64,000 nt of DNA from Edolisoma coerulescens (GCA_013397115.1 VWZW01007703.1:3471-67470); one strand, 5' to 3'. Positions 1 through 11,517 are shown, counted from the first letter of the stretch. A program made the numbers and translations. Notes: a model not told the origin generated them from the letters alone.

Positions 1-1051
1 GTGCTGGCTGGTCCTTCGGGTCCAGGCTGTGTGGAGGGTGGGGGGGCAGCCCCTGGCAGGAAGGTGGGGTGGTCTCAGGTACTGGTGCGGCACGCACTGG
101 TTCTGGGCTTGCCGACAGCAGAGCAGCAAAAGAAGCCAAGCCGGCAAGCCCAGTCACTGTGCCAAAGGAAAAAAAAAGAGCAGCAGGCAAAACCCACAGA
201 AAGAGCAATATCCCCAGTCAGATGTACCAGCCACGTGTGTCCAGTCAAACAGGCCGTGCCAAAAAGAAAGGGGCTGCCCCTCACCTTGCCCCCAGTTGTC
301 GCCCTGAGTCTTGCAGCTCTTCGGTGTTTTCATTTCTGAGACAAAGTTCTCACAAACTTTCTGTAAACATAGCCATGTTTTGCTAACTGTCCTTTTGCAT
401 TCCATTCTCCTTAGGAGGAGACTTTTGATGGATCTTTCCATTGACCAGTGTGATTGAGACGTGGTAATTTCTTCCTCCAATCCACGGTGATTCCTAAGAA
501 CATATATAATAAAGAGTGGGCCAACTTGGCCCCCCTTCTTTCCTGCCTTCTCTCTGAGACTGGAGTTCGTGGTTCTTTTCGTGTCCTAGAGCGACATCCA
601 ATTCCATCCAGAAGCCCTGTCCTGGCTGCCATTCATCAAGATAGTCCTGGAGCCAGGGAGGATGGGGGCTCGGGTGGAGACAGCAGCCACCCCAGGCACA
701 AACAAAACAAAAACAGATCAAAAACCCCCAAAATTATATGAGATAATAAACCATCTCCAAGACAAAGCCTCACAGAACTCAGGTCTCAGTAGCGAATTTA
801 CCTTCAAAGGAAAATTATTGTTCAAAAAACAATCACTGTTGGTGTAATTTTGGCCCGTTATCTCCTTTTTATAAGCGTATGCTAAAAACCTCTAGGTTTA
901 ATGTCTTACAGATGAGTCTCTTTGCCTTTCTCAAATAAGGATCTTCAAACAGAATGGAATTAATTAATTTTCTCAATTTTTTTTAATAAGAAATTTTTAC
1001 AAAATCAAGAGCTGTATTAACAAAATATAAAAGTCATAAGTCTTGCCTTAC
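1..1051. other. Left flank; no exon recognised
   Basis: I see no convincing coding exon here. By synteny this should be the next intron of the minus-strand WD40 gene whose exon ends at 1052. Positions 1-700 are less AT-rich than what follows, but the open frames on both strands lack recognisable domains and do not fit the WD40 repeat expected next. From about 840 the sequence turns strongly AT-rich and intron-like. Confidence 0.4.
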
Positions 1052-1190
1052 CTTGGGTATGTGCTGTTACTGTTGGATGTATTGCATCAAAAACATCCGT
1101 AGTATTTTCTTTGTCTGAACCAGATACCACATACTTCCTGTCACAAGAAATATTACATGAAACTACAATGTCTTCATGTTCTACTGTCCA
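1052..1190 (-). CDS. WDR88: WDR88 exon, WD40 repeat (partial gene)
   Basis: This is a 139-nt minus-strand exon between an AG acceptor (CTTTAG, just above 1190) and a GTAAGG donor (just below 1052). In frame 0 it reads through 46 codons plus one base. It starts W-T-V-E-H-E-D-I-V-V-S-C and contains C-D-R-K-Y-V-V-S-G-S-D, the typical beta-strand pattern of a WD40 repeat. I recall mammalian WDR88 having a matching stretch (I-V-S-C, then G-K-Y-V-V-S-G, then D-A and T-T-V) at this point, and WDR88 follows GPATCH1 on the same strand in mammals. WD40 repeats build beta-propeller scaffolds; the function of WDR88 itself is poorly known. The rest of the gene lies to the left, outside the window. Confidence 0.72.
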
Positions 1191-3130
1191 CTAAAGAGAA
1201 AATAAAAATGCTTGAGGGTTTGAGAGAGTTTTATGGCAGACTTTCTATAACCTATAAGCAGATTAGGAAAGAAATCCTTAGTACTTTGTTTTGGTAAAAG
1301 CTGATTGATGTATTTAAATCAAATTTTTCTATTTTTTCATTAGTAATAAACTTAGAATTAGAAAAGGACACCCTGTTCACATATTCAAATGTTAATTTAA
1401 TCAATCTTAAATAGATCTTCTGAGACGGATTATTATTGTCATACCCATTTGTATATGAAAAAAGTGAGACATGCTCATATTCAGACTTACCTGAGACCAA
1501 GCAATCAGCAGCACCAAAACTAGGATTAAAATCAAGCCTACTTACCCTAATTATATTTTATTGTGCTAACAAAGAATATTTTCTTATTTATCAATAACAA
1601 AGCAATAAATAGATATTTTGCAGTTGTACCTTCTGCGAGATGCATTTAAAAGGATATATACAAGTATTCTTCAGCATTTAATTCTGACAATGATTTAACC
1701 TTCTCACACCCACTAACTGAAAATAGATTCTTAAGGGCTACAGCAAAAATTATTGCACAGCTTAGTTGAAAAAGGAATTATTTATATTTCAGATAGAAGC
1801 TAAGAATAAAAATGTCATGTATGTAACTTTCAGTGCAAGCAGTCAATTCAATTTCATTGCATCATTACAATATATTTAATTACTTCTAACATTAGAATAA
1901 AGGCCATATGAATCTTTAATGAATGCGAACTGTTCACATCAGTAGGTTTTTTTGGATTTTCAGTAGTTATGTTGCTGGGTAACCCTCTACCACAAACGCT
2001 GTTCTATACAAACACAAAGTTACATTAGACATCAAAACTATTCATTAAAGTTTACTAAAAGTGGCAGGTTTCCATTAAATGGGCTGACAATTTTTCCTCT
2101 CACGCATTTTTGCTTTTCAATTTTATGAAGTGCATACACTGTCACTTTTATATATTTCATCTGAGAAATTTGATTCATTAACATTCTAACAACTAAAAAT
2201 ACAACTATATTACTAAAAATTTTTTATTTTCTTCATGTGTGTATAATTCCTGCAACCAACACAATCTCTGATCCTAAATAGAAACACATAAAGCACAAGA
2301 CCACATGAAATTTATGAACTGGCAGCATTTTTTATTGGAAAATTGTTTCACAGAGCTGTACACAATGGTATTTTACTTTCTGCTCAGCAATTTAAAAAAA
2401 TATACACAATTGCAATACACAGCATAGCATGTGTACTATTTAGTGATCAAAAAACGAATCAGTTAACATTACAATCTGATAAAAATTTATTTAAACTATG
2501 ATTTAGGGATAAAATATGTCAAAAATAGTACCACTGGAGGCACTACATGACCTACTTAACCAAATGTTAATATATGCTGCAGTTATTTTAATTATTATGT
2601 CCACAGATTGACACTGGATCTGGATACATTTCTTCCTATTGACAAGACAGGCTTAATGGAAAGGCTACAGAATAGAGAAGGAGAACTTTTCTGAAGGTGT
2701 AAATATGACTGACAAACAACTCCCTGAACTTTGGCTAATTCAATGTTGTTCTTTTACATGAGTAATGTATATTTATATATAACTTTCAGAACACAGGGAA
2801 ATGAGACTTCCAGCCCTGTGTAACTCAGAAGCAGATTTAGACAAGTCCTTTGCCCTGAAAGAGGCCGTAATCTATCAAACTATTCCAACATGCATTTAAA
2901 ACAACAAAGATTCCTGTTTGGTTCAGCAGACATAATATGCAAAACAGAAAAGATTTAAGAGATGGTCTACAAATTTTAGATGAGAACAAGGTGAGATTTA
3001 TGGTAGTTCATGTGGATGAAGGAAGGTGGTAGTAAACAGTCTGCTAGCAGAGTATGGATAGCATAAATGAATGTGCAATGATGGAGAGAAGTAGGAGCAT
3101 GGAGGAAGGGAGTTGTAAGACAAAACCGGA
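1191..3130. other. AT-rich intron-like stretch
   Basis: This is probably an intron of the minus-strand WD40 gene. It contains short A- and T-runs and scattered stop codons in all frames. Two GTAAGT-like donors on the minus strand (near 1490 and 1545) are not paired with a convincing coding segment. I see no repeat family I can name before the CR1 copy that starts near 3140. Confidence 0.4.
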
Positions 3131-3139
3131 ACAGGCTTG

Positions 3140-4345
3140 GAGCTGTGACCTCTACCCTGGGGAGGCTGTTCCAGTGCCTGACCACCTTCTGGGGGAAGAA
3201 CTTGTTTCCTGATAGCCGACCTCAACCTCTCCTGATTCAGCTTCATGCTGTTTCCTTGGGTCCTGTCCCTGGTCACAGAGAGCAGAGATTGGTACTTGCC
3301 CCTGCGCTGCCCCTCGGGAGGATGTTGAAGAGCTCAGTGAGGTCTCCCCTCAATGTCCTTTTCTCCAGGCTGAACACAACAATCGCCCTCAGCTGCTCCT
3401 CATAAGGCCTCTGCTCCAGACCCTTCCCATCCTCATGGCCTCCTTTGCACACTCTCCAATGGCTTAATGTTTTTCTTATGCTGTGGTGCCCAAAACTGCC
3501 CCCAGCACTTGAGGTGAGGCCGCCCCAGCCCAGAGCAGAGTGGGACAATCCCCTCCCTGGCCCAGCTGGCGATGCTGGGCCTGATGCCCCCAGGACAGGG
3601 ATGTCCCTCCTGGCTGCCAGGGCACTGCTGACTCAGATCCAGCTGGCCATTGACCAGGACCCCCAGGTCCCTTCCTGCATCTGCTCTCCAGCCTCTCGTT
3701 CCCCAGTCCGTCCACACAGCCAGGGGTGCCCCATCCCAGGTGCAGAATCTAGCACTTGCCTGTGTTAAACTTCACATGATTGGGGATTGTCCATCTCTCT
3801 CATTTGTCGAGGTCTCTCTGTAGGAATTTTCTGCCCTCAAAGGAGTCAACAGCTCATCCCAATTTATTGTTGTCAGCAAACTTCCTTAATATTTCTTTGA
3901 GACCTGGGTCTAGGTTGTTAATCAAGATGTTGAAGAGCACAGGGCCGAGGATGGAGCGCTGCAGAACTCCCCAGGCCCCCAGTCTGATGCCACCCCGAGT
4001 CACTGTCACCATTTGTGCCTGACCCGTGAGCCAGTTGGTCACTCATCCCATGATGTGTTTATCCCGCTGAATGCTGGGCATTTTGTCCAGAAGGATCCTG
4101 GGAGAGACAGTATCAAAAGCTTTACTGAAATCCAAAATTATTACATCTAGTGGCTTTCCTAGATCAACGAGGTGGGTTACCCTGTCCCAGAAGGAAATAA
4201 GGTTTGACAAGCAGGACTTTCCTGTCAGGAGCCATGCTGGCTGTGAGTGATGACTGTGTTGTCCTCCAGGTATTTTTCAATACTTTCCAGTTATCTTTTC
4301 CATGATATTACCAGACACTGAAGTGAGACCGACAGGGCTGTAGTG
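3140..4345 (-). mobile_element. CR1 LINE fragment with reverse-transcriptase remnant
   Basis: This is a degenerate chicken-repeat-1 retrotransposon in minus orientation. The plus strand from about 3150 shows the inverted CR1 3' region (a 'gttccagtgcctgaccacc' block, then blocks on bandaging the 'aggtctcccctcaatgtcc' type). Minus-strand translation of about 3860-4200 gives the end of the CR1 reverse transcriptase, including L-D-F-S-K-A-F-D-T-V, G-P-V-L-F-N-I-L-I-N and the catalytic-box relic F-A-D-N-N-K-L. In that box the usual A-D-D motif is altered to A-D-N, and in-frame stops separate the blocks, so it is not active. The extreme 3' tail and 5' end are missing or diverged. Confidence 0.9.
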
Positions 4346-4663
4346 CCCTATTCTTTCTTTTTAATACCAACTGAAACAGAGGTCTTCCCCTATCACACAC
4401 AGACTTCTATTTATCTCCTTCCTATCACAGCAGTTTTCACCAGCAATGTCTTGAAAACAGTTCTCCTTAGACTCTCACATCCATGTACATACCTAAATCC
4501 TTGCAAATCTTTCTTCATAAATTGTGTGGCTTTCCATTTTCCTTTACGTAATTAAAACTCAGGCTCTCAAGGCCTGCCATTCCTGTATCAGTTATTGCAA
4601 CATCATTTTCTTCATCAGTGCAGGCTCCCATACTTGTATCCATGTGCAACACTCCTCTACAGT

Positions 4664-5300
4664 GTCTTGGTTTAAAGGACAGGTGTCTGCCAAGGAAGGT
4701 GGGAACCCCCTTGGAATGGAAAATATGACCCCCTTCCCTTCGAATTATTATAACTTTGAAATTGAGGGGCTTTCAGACAAAGATATGGGAAAAGGAATAA
4801 CAGTTCTTTACTAATATGTATATGTATAACAAGGCAAACAAACAATGACAATGGCAGCAACAACAAACCAAAACAGAAAACCCAATGAACAGTCTCTTCC
4901 CACTATTGAAGCACTCTCCCCTTTGGTGCAGTTCCAGTCACAGCCAGCAGGGGCGCTGGCGGCTCCCGGTGGGCAGCGGTGATTCGCCACGGCTGCAGGG
5001 GCCGCTCCGGTGCGAGCACGCGGTTAATGGTGGCTGGAATGGCAGAGGTGGGCACACCTGGGGTGACAAACCAAATGTAGTAGGGAGCCCGCAGCCCTAC
5101 CAGGAGCTGCGGGGAGTTGGGCGGACATGGTGCTGGGTTAAAGTGTAACAAAAAAGCCAGAGGCAGGGACAGAAAACAGCAGGGCTGGGCAGTGGCAGCC
5201 AGGCGTCTCCGTAGCAGCTGCTGCACGCAGCCAGAAAGATGCACCCTCCGGGAAGGGGGAGGGGTTCAAGGTCCCAGGTTTTTCTCCTGAGGCACCCGAG
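4664..5300 (-). mobile_element. Endogenous retrovirus LTR-like segment
   Basis: The plus strand begins at TGTCTTGGTTTAAAGGACAG, a TG start preceded by 'ctctacag', which is the layout expected of an LTR end. It continues through a short AT-rich block into a GC-rich block at 4940-5250. Read on the minus strand, the end is ...AAGACA. I recall similar blocks from bird endogenous-retrovirus LTRs, but I could not find a matching target-site duplication or a clear far boundary. No gag, pol or env coding region is present. The end near 5300 is approximate. Confidence 0.45.
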
Positions 5301-6010
5301 TAGATGGCATCAGGAAAATTAATTCACAAACACCAGAGGTTCATGTCCAAAAAGGAGACAGAGGAGTCCTGTGACATTATTTGAAAAAAGGGAGAGGCCA
5401 TGGGCATTTCCCATGGGGTCACCTGAATTGTTGGGGGATGCAACCCCCTTGTTATAAACGATTCAGATCTGGTATGGAAATGAGTTATTAAAAATTTATT
5501 GAGAACATAAAAATTCACAAAGCAAAGGGACAGCACCGGGAGTTTGACCTGATGCCAGAGGCTCCTCTACAAAATGGCCGTTCGGCCTTTTATAGCCCTG
5601 CGAATTGCATCAGTCTGCTGCATATTAATTTATGGTTTTGCATAGCCCCGCCCCGTCACTCTCCCGGGAGCCCGCGCTTTTCTGCGGCTGAGGCGATCGG
5701 GGCTCTCATTGGCTGCAGCCCTCATTCCTTTTATGGCGCTGCTCTCGGGCCTGGCTGGCAGCAGCTCCTTCCCTCTGCCAACCCCACAGAACGGACCATG
5801 CCACACAGATCACCCGGCCCATAAAGCCACCTGTGTCACTGACACAGCCCAACAACGTTAAACCCTTTAACATGTATGATCCCCTTGATATTTCCATAGG
5901 ATAATATCATAATATACAACATTATAACTTATAATATAACTCATAATATGATTTACAATTCATATAACATAGGGTGAGAGCCAACCTTACAAATCCATTC
6001 ATAACACCCC
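5301..6010 (-). mobile_element. Endogenous retrovirus LTR with TATA and poly(A) signals
   Basis: Read on the minus strand, this shows the ordered signals of a retroviral LTR: a GC-rich U3 region with an ATTGG/CCAAT-type box near 5707, a TATAAAAG box near 5588-5595, an AATAAA-like poly(A) signal near 5495, and then a GGGGGTTGCATCCCCC palindromic region near 5430-5450 where the leader could begin. Internal coding regions are absent. It is joined to the LTR-like segment on its left, suggesting nested or recombined insertions. Boundaries are approximate. Confidence 0.5.
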
Positions 6011-6760
6011 TTCATATCCGAATTCCTGGTCGCAACACCCTCTTCCTTTCCCCATTGGCTAAGGTACTCAGAAGGTACAGATTTCTTTAACCACCTATTC
6101 TATGCCCTCCTCTAATATGCACCCGCCTTTTTGTTATATAAAAGAAAAAACCTATTCATAATTCTATTAAGCCTTTGCTTTTTTTCTCTAGGTTCAGGAA
6201 TGTAACAGGGCCTTGGCTGAGCAACAGTCTGTGTTGATTAGTAACATCTTCTAGAACTGAGAGTTTTCTTCTGTTACTTCCCTATCTCTAAGCTTCTAGC
6301 CCTATCTACAAGCAGATTCGCACGGTCTGCTTGTAAAGACACATTCATCTTATTCCTTTCAATGGTGAGGGTCCTTTCCAGTCATATCCAGTGTTAATAA
6401 GGTCCCAGTTCAACAGCTGCTCTTCCAAGCAAAAGCCTCACTCACGGTAGGAGAAAACATTATTGGGCTGGACTCCACGATGGCAGCGAATTCTTCCACG
6501 GTAGCAGCAGCTTAACCTTAAGTTCCCTCCGATGCCGAGAGCAAGAGGAGCCAAGCCCAGCCCCTCATCCCCCGGCCAAAATCTCGTGGTATCTGTGCCC
6601 TTCCAAGAGAAAACTCCTCAGCTGTGAGAGTGCAGCTGCACCCTTCCCCCCACCTTGGCCACTTCTTTTGTCTCTTAAGTAGAGGTCATTATCATCTCTT
6701 AGCAACAAATGGGAAAAAATTCCCTGAGAGAAAGAAAAAAAAGGAAAAATCTTAACCTCC
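6011..6760 (-). mobile_element. Probable further LTR-derived sequence
   Basis: The block at about 6365-6740 has features I associate with bird LTRs: a short GC-rich island in AT-rich surroundings and a segment (about 6585-6640) ending in a 'cagctgtgagagtgcagc' motif. There is no coding capacity. The assignment is by resemblance only, and the strand follows the neighbouring LTRs. It may be part of the same composite insertion as 4664-6010. Confidence 0.3.
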
Positions 6761-7127
6761 AACACACAGATTCTCCTTCAATATCTATTTTACATCCTTC
6801 CCTGTTTTTTCATTGATTCCTCATTCTCAGTCACAAATATAAGCTCTTGTCTTCAAATACAAAGCTCCGTGATTTATTCTTAGATATTCATCTCCCTTCT
6901 GCCTTACCTCTGATGCGATCCTTTGTCACTTAGTTGTTACATTTTCAAAATTTATGGTGTTCCCTTTGCTGTCCTTCATGTTTGGAAGGATTCACCTATA
7001 AATAACTGGAAATCTCTTTCATAATAGAAAATCCCACTAAAATGTCTCTTTTGTTTTGATACAGCAGCAATCAACAGATTGCTGAAGTGCTGAGATGATG
7101 ACCCGTACTGAATTACTGGCTCATTTA

Positions 7128-7400
7128 TCATAGAATCATTTTGGTTGGAAAAGACCTCTAAGGTGATCAAGTTCAACCAATTACCTACTGCTGCCAGGTC
7201 CACCTCTAAACCATATCCCTTAGTGCCACATCTATAATCCCTCCCTTTAGATCCCTCTGGGTATGATTACACCACCACTGCCCTGGGTAGCCTGTTACAA
7301 TGCTTGACAAGTCTTTCCATGAAGGATTTTTTTGAAATATTCAAATTAGGCCTCCCATGGGGAAACCTGAGGCCATTGTACTTCCCCATCATCTCCTGTC
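7128..7400 (-). mobile_element. CR1 LINE 3' fragment, minus orientation
   Basis: The plus strand starts with 'catagaatcattttggttgg' followed by 'aagacctctaaggtgatcaag', the inverted 3' terminus of CR1. It runs through the expected block ending in 'tgttacaatgcttgacaag'. It is 5'-truncated and well diverged, with many substitutions from the family pattern. Confidence 0.88.
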
Positions 7401-7544
7401 TATTTACTCTGTTACACACAGAGTTTTAAGTGATTTCAGGAAAAGGGCTGTCTTCTTGCATCTGTGTGACATTCAAAACATAATGCAATCCTAACCCATA
7501 AATAAAGCTTTGAAGTAAAGCATCAAAAGAAGCATGGTCAGCAG

Positions 7545-8115
7545 GTCAAGGAAGGTCATCCTGCCCCTCTACTCTGCTCTGGTGAGATCCCACCTGGAGT
7601 ATTGCCTCCAGCTCTGGGGTCCTCAGCACAGGAAAGGCATGGAGCTGTTGGATCAGGTCCAGAGGAGGCCACCAAGATGATCAGAGGGTTGGAGCAGCTC
7701 TGTTATGTGGAAAGACTGAAATAATTGGGATTGTTCAGCCTGGAGAAGAGAAGCTTTGGGGTGACCTAATTGTGCCTTTCCAGTACCTGAAGGGAGCTTG
7801 CAAGAAAGATGGAGAGAGATTATTTACAAAGGCCTGAAGCGACAGGAAAAGGGAAAATGGCTTCAAACTAAAAGAGAGTAGGTTTAGATTGGATATTAGG
7901 AGGAAGTTCTCTGTTGTGAGAGTGGTGAGGCCCTGGCCCTCAGGTTGCCGAGAGAAGCTGTGGCCGCCTCATCCCTGGAAGTGTCCAAGGCCGGGTTGGA
8001 CAGGGCTTGGAGCAACCTGGGATAGTGGAAGGTGTCCCTGCCCATGGCAAGGGGGTTGCAACTGGATGATCTTTAAGGCTCCTTCCAACCCAAACAATTC
8101 TATGTTTCTGTAAAG
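7545..8115 (+). mobile_element. CR1 LINE 3' fragment, plus orientation
   Basis: This 5'-truncated CR1 contains, in order, the ORF2 C-terminal block ('ctggagtattgcctccagc', 'tggggtcctcagcacagg'), the 'ttcagcctggagaagagaag' block, 'ggatattaggaggaagttc', and the terminal 'gatctttaaggctccttcc' followed by 'caattctatg'. Stops and substitutions break the frame. It lies opposite in orientation to the CR1 copies at 3140 and 7128, so the pair at 7128 and 7545 forms an inverted arrangement. Confidence 0.93.
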
Positions 8116-8735
8116 TTCTTCAGTAAAACAAATAAAAATATGAATCAAGATTTACAAATGGTGCCCCCCTGACTGTAAGCATCTGACACAAAACCCACGA
8201 GGACTGCTGACACGCAGAGTAACTCACATTTCACAGTATCACAGGATCAGTCATCATACCTTCACCTAGGTAAACAATCTTCCATTTCCATGATTAACCC
8301 AATTCTTTTAATGAGATTTTTGTTTACCTAAGTACAAAGAGATTTTAGAATCAGTCAGAAAGTAGGCAATGTAAACTCCCTTCATGATGTGTTCTTTCAT
8401 TTGTCTTCAATATGAGAATAAAATCTTGTACCTCTGACTACAACTGCCCTTTATGACACCAAGTCTCAGATCCAGAGCTGCTCCCTCAAAAGGACTTTCA
8501 CTGGAAGGAGCTATCCTGCTAACTTGGCAGCTCTTGATAACAGACAAAACTTGAAAGTAAATTTGTTTTTCACTTTTTCACTTATTTTTTCAGTGTGTGT
8601 CAATGTACTAACTGACACCGGAATGATTAGGAATGTTTCTAAGATCAAAGAAAAAAAATAGATCAAAGCTACTGTGTGCTCTTGTTCTATTGAATCAAAA
8701 AAGTCTTGCAGTCAAAACTGCTCTTCTAGACTTAC

Positions 8736-8873
8736 CCAGTCTTTGTCTGCTGCATGCACTATTAGTCTTTGTTTTCCAAAAGGTATGTGGACTGTCAGTT
8801 CACAGAGATACTGTTTGTTGTCAAGAAGAACTTCAAATGCTTTCTCAGTACAGCCAGTCATTTCGTATCTACT
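8736..8873 (-). CDS. Tentative WDR88 exon
   Basis: This is an open minus-strand segment of exactly 46 codons. The acceptor is weak (CCCTTTGAAAG above 8873) and the donor is strong (TGG followed by GTAAGT below 8736). Its last residues, G-K-Q-R-L-I-V-H-A-A-D-K-D-W, have the spacing of a WD40 repeat, and R-x-I-x5-D-K fits the second repeat of mammalian WDR88 as I recall it. Position and phase also fit between the exons at 10495 and 1052. The N-terminal half does not resemble the expected protein, and some residues before the next exon would be missing, so this could be a chance frame or a decayed exon. Confidence 0.28.
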
Positions 8874-10480
8874 CTTTCAAAGGGAAAAAAGGAGAACGCC
8901 AGAGTGAAAATTGTCAGGGCTGGCCTAGCCCCCCATGATCCAAATTCACCATACTCTCCTGAATTCTAATTGTTTCAGCTGTTCCTGTAGGGGAAGAAAT
9001 TAGACTTGTCTTAATAAATTTTACATAATCTTGAAAGTTCCAAATACTCAGGCAAATACTTTTAGATAGATTCTGAAAAATAACTATTGCTCAACAAGTG
9101 TTAAAGAAAACTTCCTTAGATAAAAATTACAAAGATAAAATTTCTTAAACAGAAATTAGACACTTCGGGCAAGTGGCACATTATAGCCTTTCCAGCAAAA
9201 AGAACATTCATGGATCTACTGTACTTTAAAAAAAATTAATATATTATCTTCTTATTTTCTGGACTTGATTTCAGTTTCCTTATATGTAAGAGAGCTGAAT
9301 AGCATTTCACTAAAGACAGAAAAACAGAAGTTCCACTTCTGAGTTCAGACAAAGCAGGAAAGTTTGGAACTGTCAATCTGACAGTTATTAAACTGTAAAT
9401 ATCATGACTAACACACTGAGACACTTATTTTTGTATCTCCAGTATATACTTGCAGTTGCCATGTGTTGATTTACTTCAGATCTCGTCATTAAAATATGTG
9501 ACTTTTTTCCTTCTAGATTTCCTGGTTTCTTTGAGCTAGCTATCCACAGCTCTTGGAAAACATAATGCTGCTAAGCAGAACCTTGTCTGGACTTTTTATG
9601 CTTTTGGGCTTTTTCAGTATGCGTGGAAAAATTTTTCGGTTATGGTAGAAACCGAGCACTGCACGGCAGGAAATCAAAATTTTAGATACTTTATTTAATT
9701 ATTTCATCTGAATTCATATGACATTAATGCACTACTACTCATGACCAATTCTTAGATTAAGTGACGACTGCTTAACATATGCCAGATCTCAACACCTGCT
9801 ATCTGCTTAGCACAGACACAGTCATTTGCTTACATAGCACTCACAGGTTCACATAACTATGTCTCCAAGCTATCTTAACAGACTTAATTTAGATTTGATC
9901 ACCTGGAATATGTACACTTCCCCCATTCAGATCTCACCCTTCCTCTCCCCAGGGTGAATGGAGTTTTAGAGAAACCCAGCCAACTACACAAAACACAAGA
10001 GGAGCAAGAAAAGAGCGTGCATCAATTGAGATTGAAATACAAGGAAAAAGCCAGTGACAAGTATGAAAACATGGCCATGGTGGTAACAACTGTCCCACCC
10101 CTGACTTATCTTTCTCCCCAATCACGTACATAAACAAGTCAGAAAAAGGAACTTTCAGGATAACAACCAACCTTCGTGTATCAACTTTCACATTTTAAAA
10201 TATTCATAAACTCGAGATCTTAGCGTATGCAATATGTGCTTACAGTAGTTACCCTTTAATGACAAAGAACGTGTTCCAAGCACAAAATAGGTGTTCTCCT
10301 ATTAACTGTGATTGCAAAAACATTTACAGCCGCTGTTTTTAAACTTTAGTAAAGTATCTTCAGAAGGCTCCATGATGATTCAGTCAATCTTCATGCCTGT
10401 ATGACATTCCTTGCTTAACTTCAGCTTTGAGATTCCTTGCTTAATTTTTTTTAAATTTGTTGTTGCTGCATTCATAACAT
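8874..10480. other. Intron-like stretch of the WD40 gene
   Basis: AT-rich sequence without a supported exon. Open frames at 9236-9424 and 9934-10191 on the minus strand show no WD40 pattern and no paired splice sites. No repeat family was identified. Confidence 0.4.
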
Positions 10481-10494
10481 ACAAAGAGCTTCAC

Positions 10495-10587
10495 TGCATA
10501 AGAACATGAAAGTATTTTTGTGTCTTCAAAGCAAAAATGGCAGGAGCTCACAGTATCACTGTGTCCTCCCAAAATTTTAAATGGAAT
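10495..10587 (-). CDS. WDR88: WDR88 exon, first WD40 repeat
   Basis: The acceptor TTTATTTATAG precedes 10587. Frame 0 reads I-P-F-K-I-L-G-G-H-S-D-T-V-S-S-C-H-F-C and then D-T-K-I-L-S-C-S-Y. This matches the first WD40 repeat of mammalian WDR88 as I recall it (I-P-F-K-I-L-S-G-H, S-T-C-H-F-C, D-D-T-K-L-L-S-G-S-Y-D). The 3' edge is uncertain. If the exon ends at 10495 it uses a poor GTGAAG donor. If it reads on, the frame gives A-V-K-L-F where D-C-T-V-K-L-W-D is expected, then reaches a stop codon. The gene start should lie between here and 11750, but I could not identify it. Confidence 0.68.
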
Positions 10588-11449
10588 CTATAAATAAACA
10601 ATGTTTAGGAATAGTTTTCCTTGAGCTTATTTTTGACAGTTTGGTCCACGAGGGGGAGTATGAAAGCAGGAACCATAGGAGAATGTATCCTAAATTCCAC
10701 TTTACTGAGCAAAGTTCACATTCTTGGTACTACACCTTGGAGCAGATTTACCGAATCTGGTTGAGAAAAAAAAAAACCTGATGGATGGGAATTGCGTTTT
10801 TATTTTTCTGGAGGTTTGTTTTAGTTTGTTTTCCAACTCTTCTTCCACTCAAAAAAAAAAAAATCATTAACTCTCATGCAGTCTCTCAAGTCTTTCAAAC
10901 ACTTGTTTCCTTGATTCTGGCCCATCAAAACGCAGTACATCAAGCTCTTAGGCCACGTGTTTTAGCCAAGACTGTTACAAATTTTGGCAAAGGTATTTTG
11001 AAAAGTAATTTCTTCATTCATTTAGGAGTTTGGCTCATGACTGTCAAGCATCTTTGTGTGAACAGAACTAACAAACACCAGCTGCTATAAGCATTAACCA
11101 CACACAAAGCAACAGAAAGCTTTTCATCCCTAGACTGCCAGCAGCCCCCCAACTTGCCATGGGCACGGGGCCCAGCCCGCCCCAGCCCGCTTGCCTTTCC
11201 CAGACCACCTGAATGAGCAACTCCTGCCAGGGCTCCAAGCTGGCCCCAGAGCTGCTGCCCACCACCTCCAGGCAGCTCAGTATTATTTCATGGTTCATAT
11301 TTAAATTATTCTGCAATATGACAATTGTGGACAAAAAGTAGCATGAACAGTTTTCTTTGTAACTACATAAAATGAGGCAGATTATAATCCTAGTACTAAT
11401 CTTCTAGCACATTAGCCATAATAATTTGTGTGAAATGAACTGTGCAGGG
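10588..11449. other. WDR88 upstream region; GC-rich pocket, no exon assigned
   Basis: The 5' end of the minus-strand WD40 gene should be here. A GC-rich pocket at about 11120-11290 stands out from its AT-rich surroundings. It includes a short minus-strand frame of 30 codons from an ATG at about 11160 that looks like a signal peptide but then stops. I see no conserved protein in it; it may be a first exon or promoter of WDR88, or an old repeat. Confidence 0.3.
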
Positions 11450-11517
11450 CCAGGACTTGGGACTTGATGATCCTGATGGGTCCCTTCCAACTCAGCATAT
11501 TCTGTGATTCTATCAAA
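11450..11517 (+). mobile_element. CR1 LINE 3' end, short fragment
   Basis: Only the last ~68 bases of CR1 are present: 'cttgatgatcctgatgggtc', 'ccttccaactcagcatattc', and the terminal 'tgtgattctat' octamer-type ending. Heavily 5'-truncated copies like this are typical of CR1. Confidence 0.85.

Noticed and set aside
1495..1523. 29-base minus-strand segment before a GTAAGT donor
   Set aside because: It was tested as the missing WDR88 exon, but no frame gives the expected W-D-x-E-T-G-K sequence and the phase does not fit the exon at 1190.
3433..4042. Several open frames between 3433 and 4042
   Set aside because: All fall inside the degenerate CR1 element and are fragments or shadows of its broken reverse-transcriptase frame.
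4903..5244. 113-codon minus-strand open frame
   Set aside because: Lies in the GC-rich part of an LTR-like segment. No retroviral or host protein match is recognisable.
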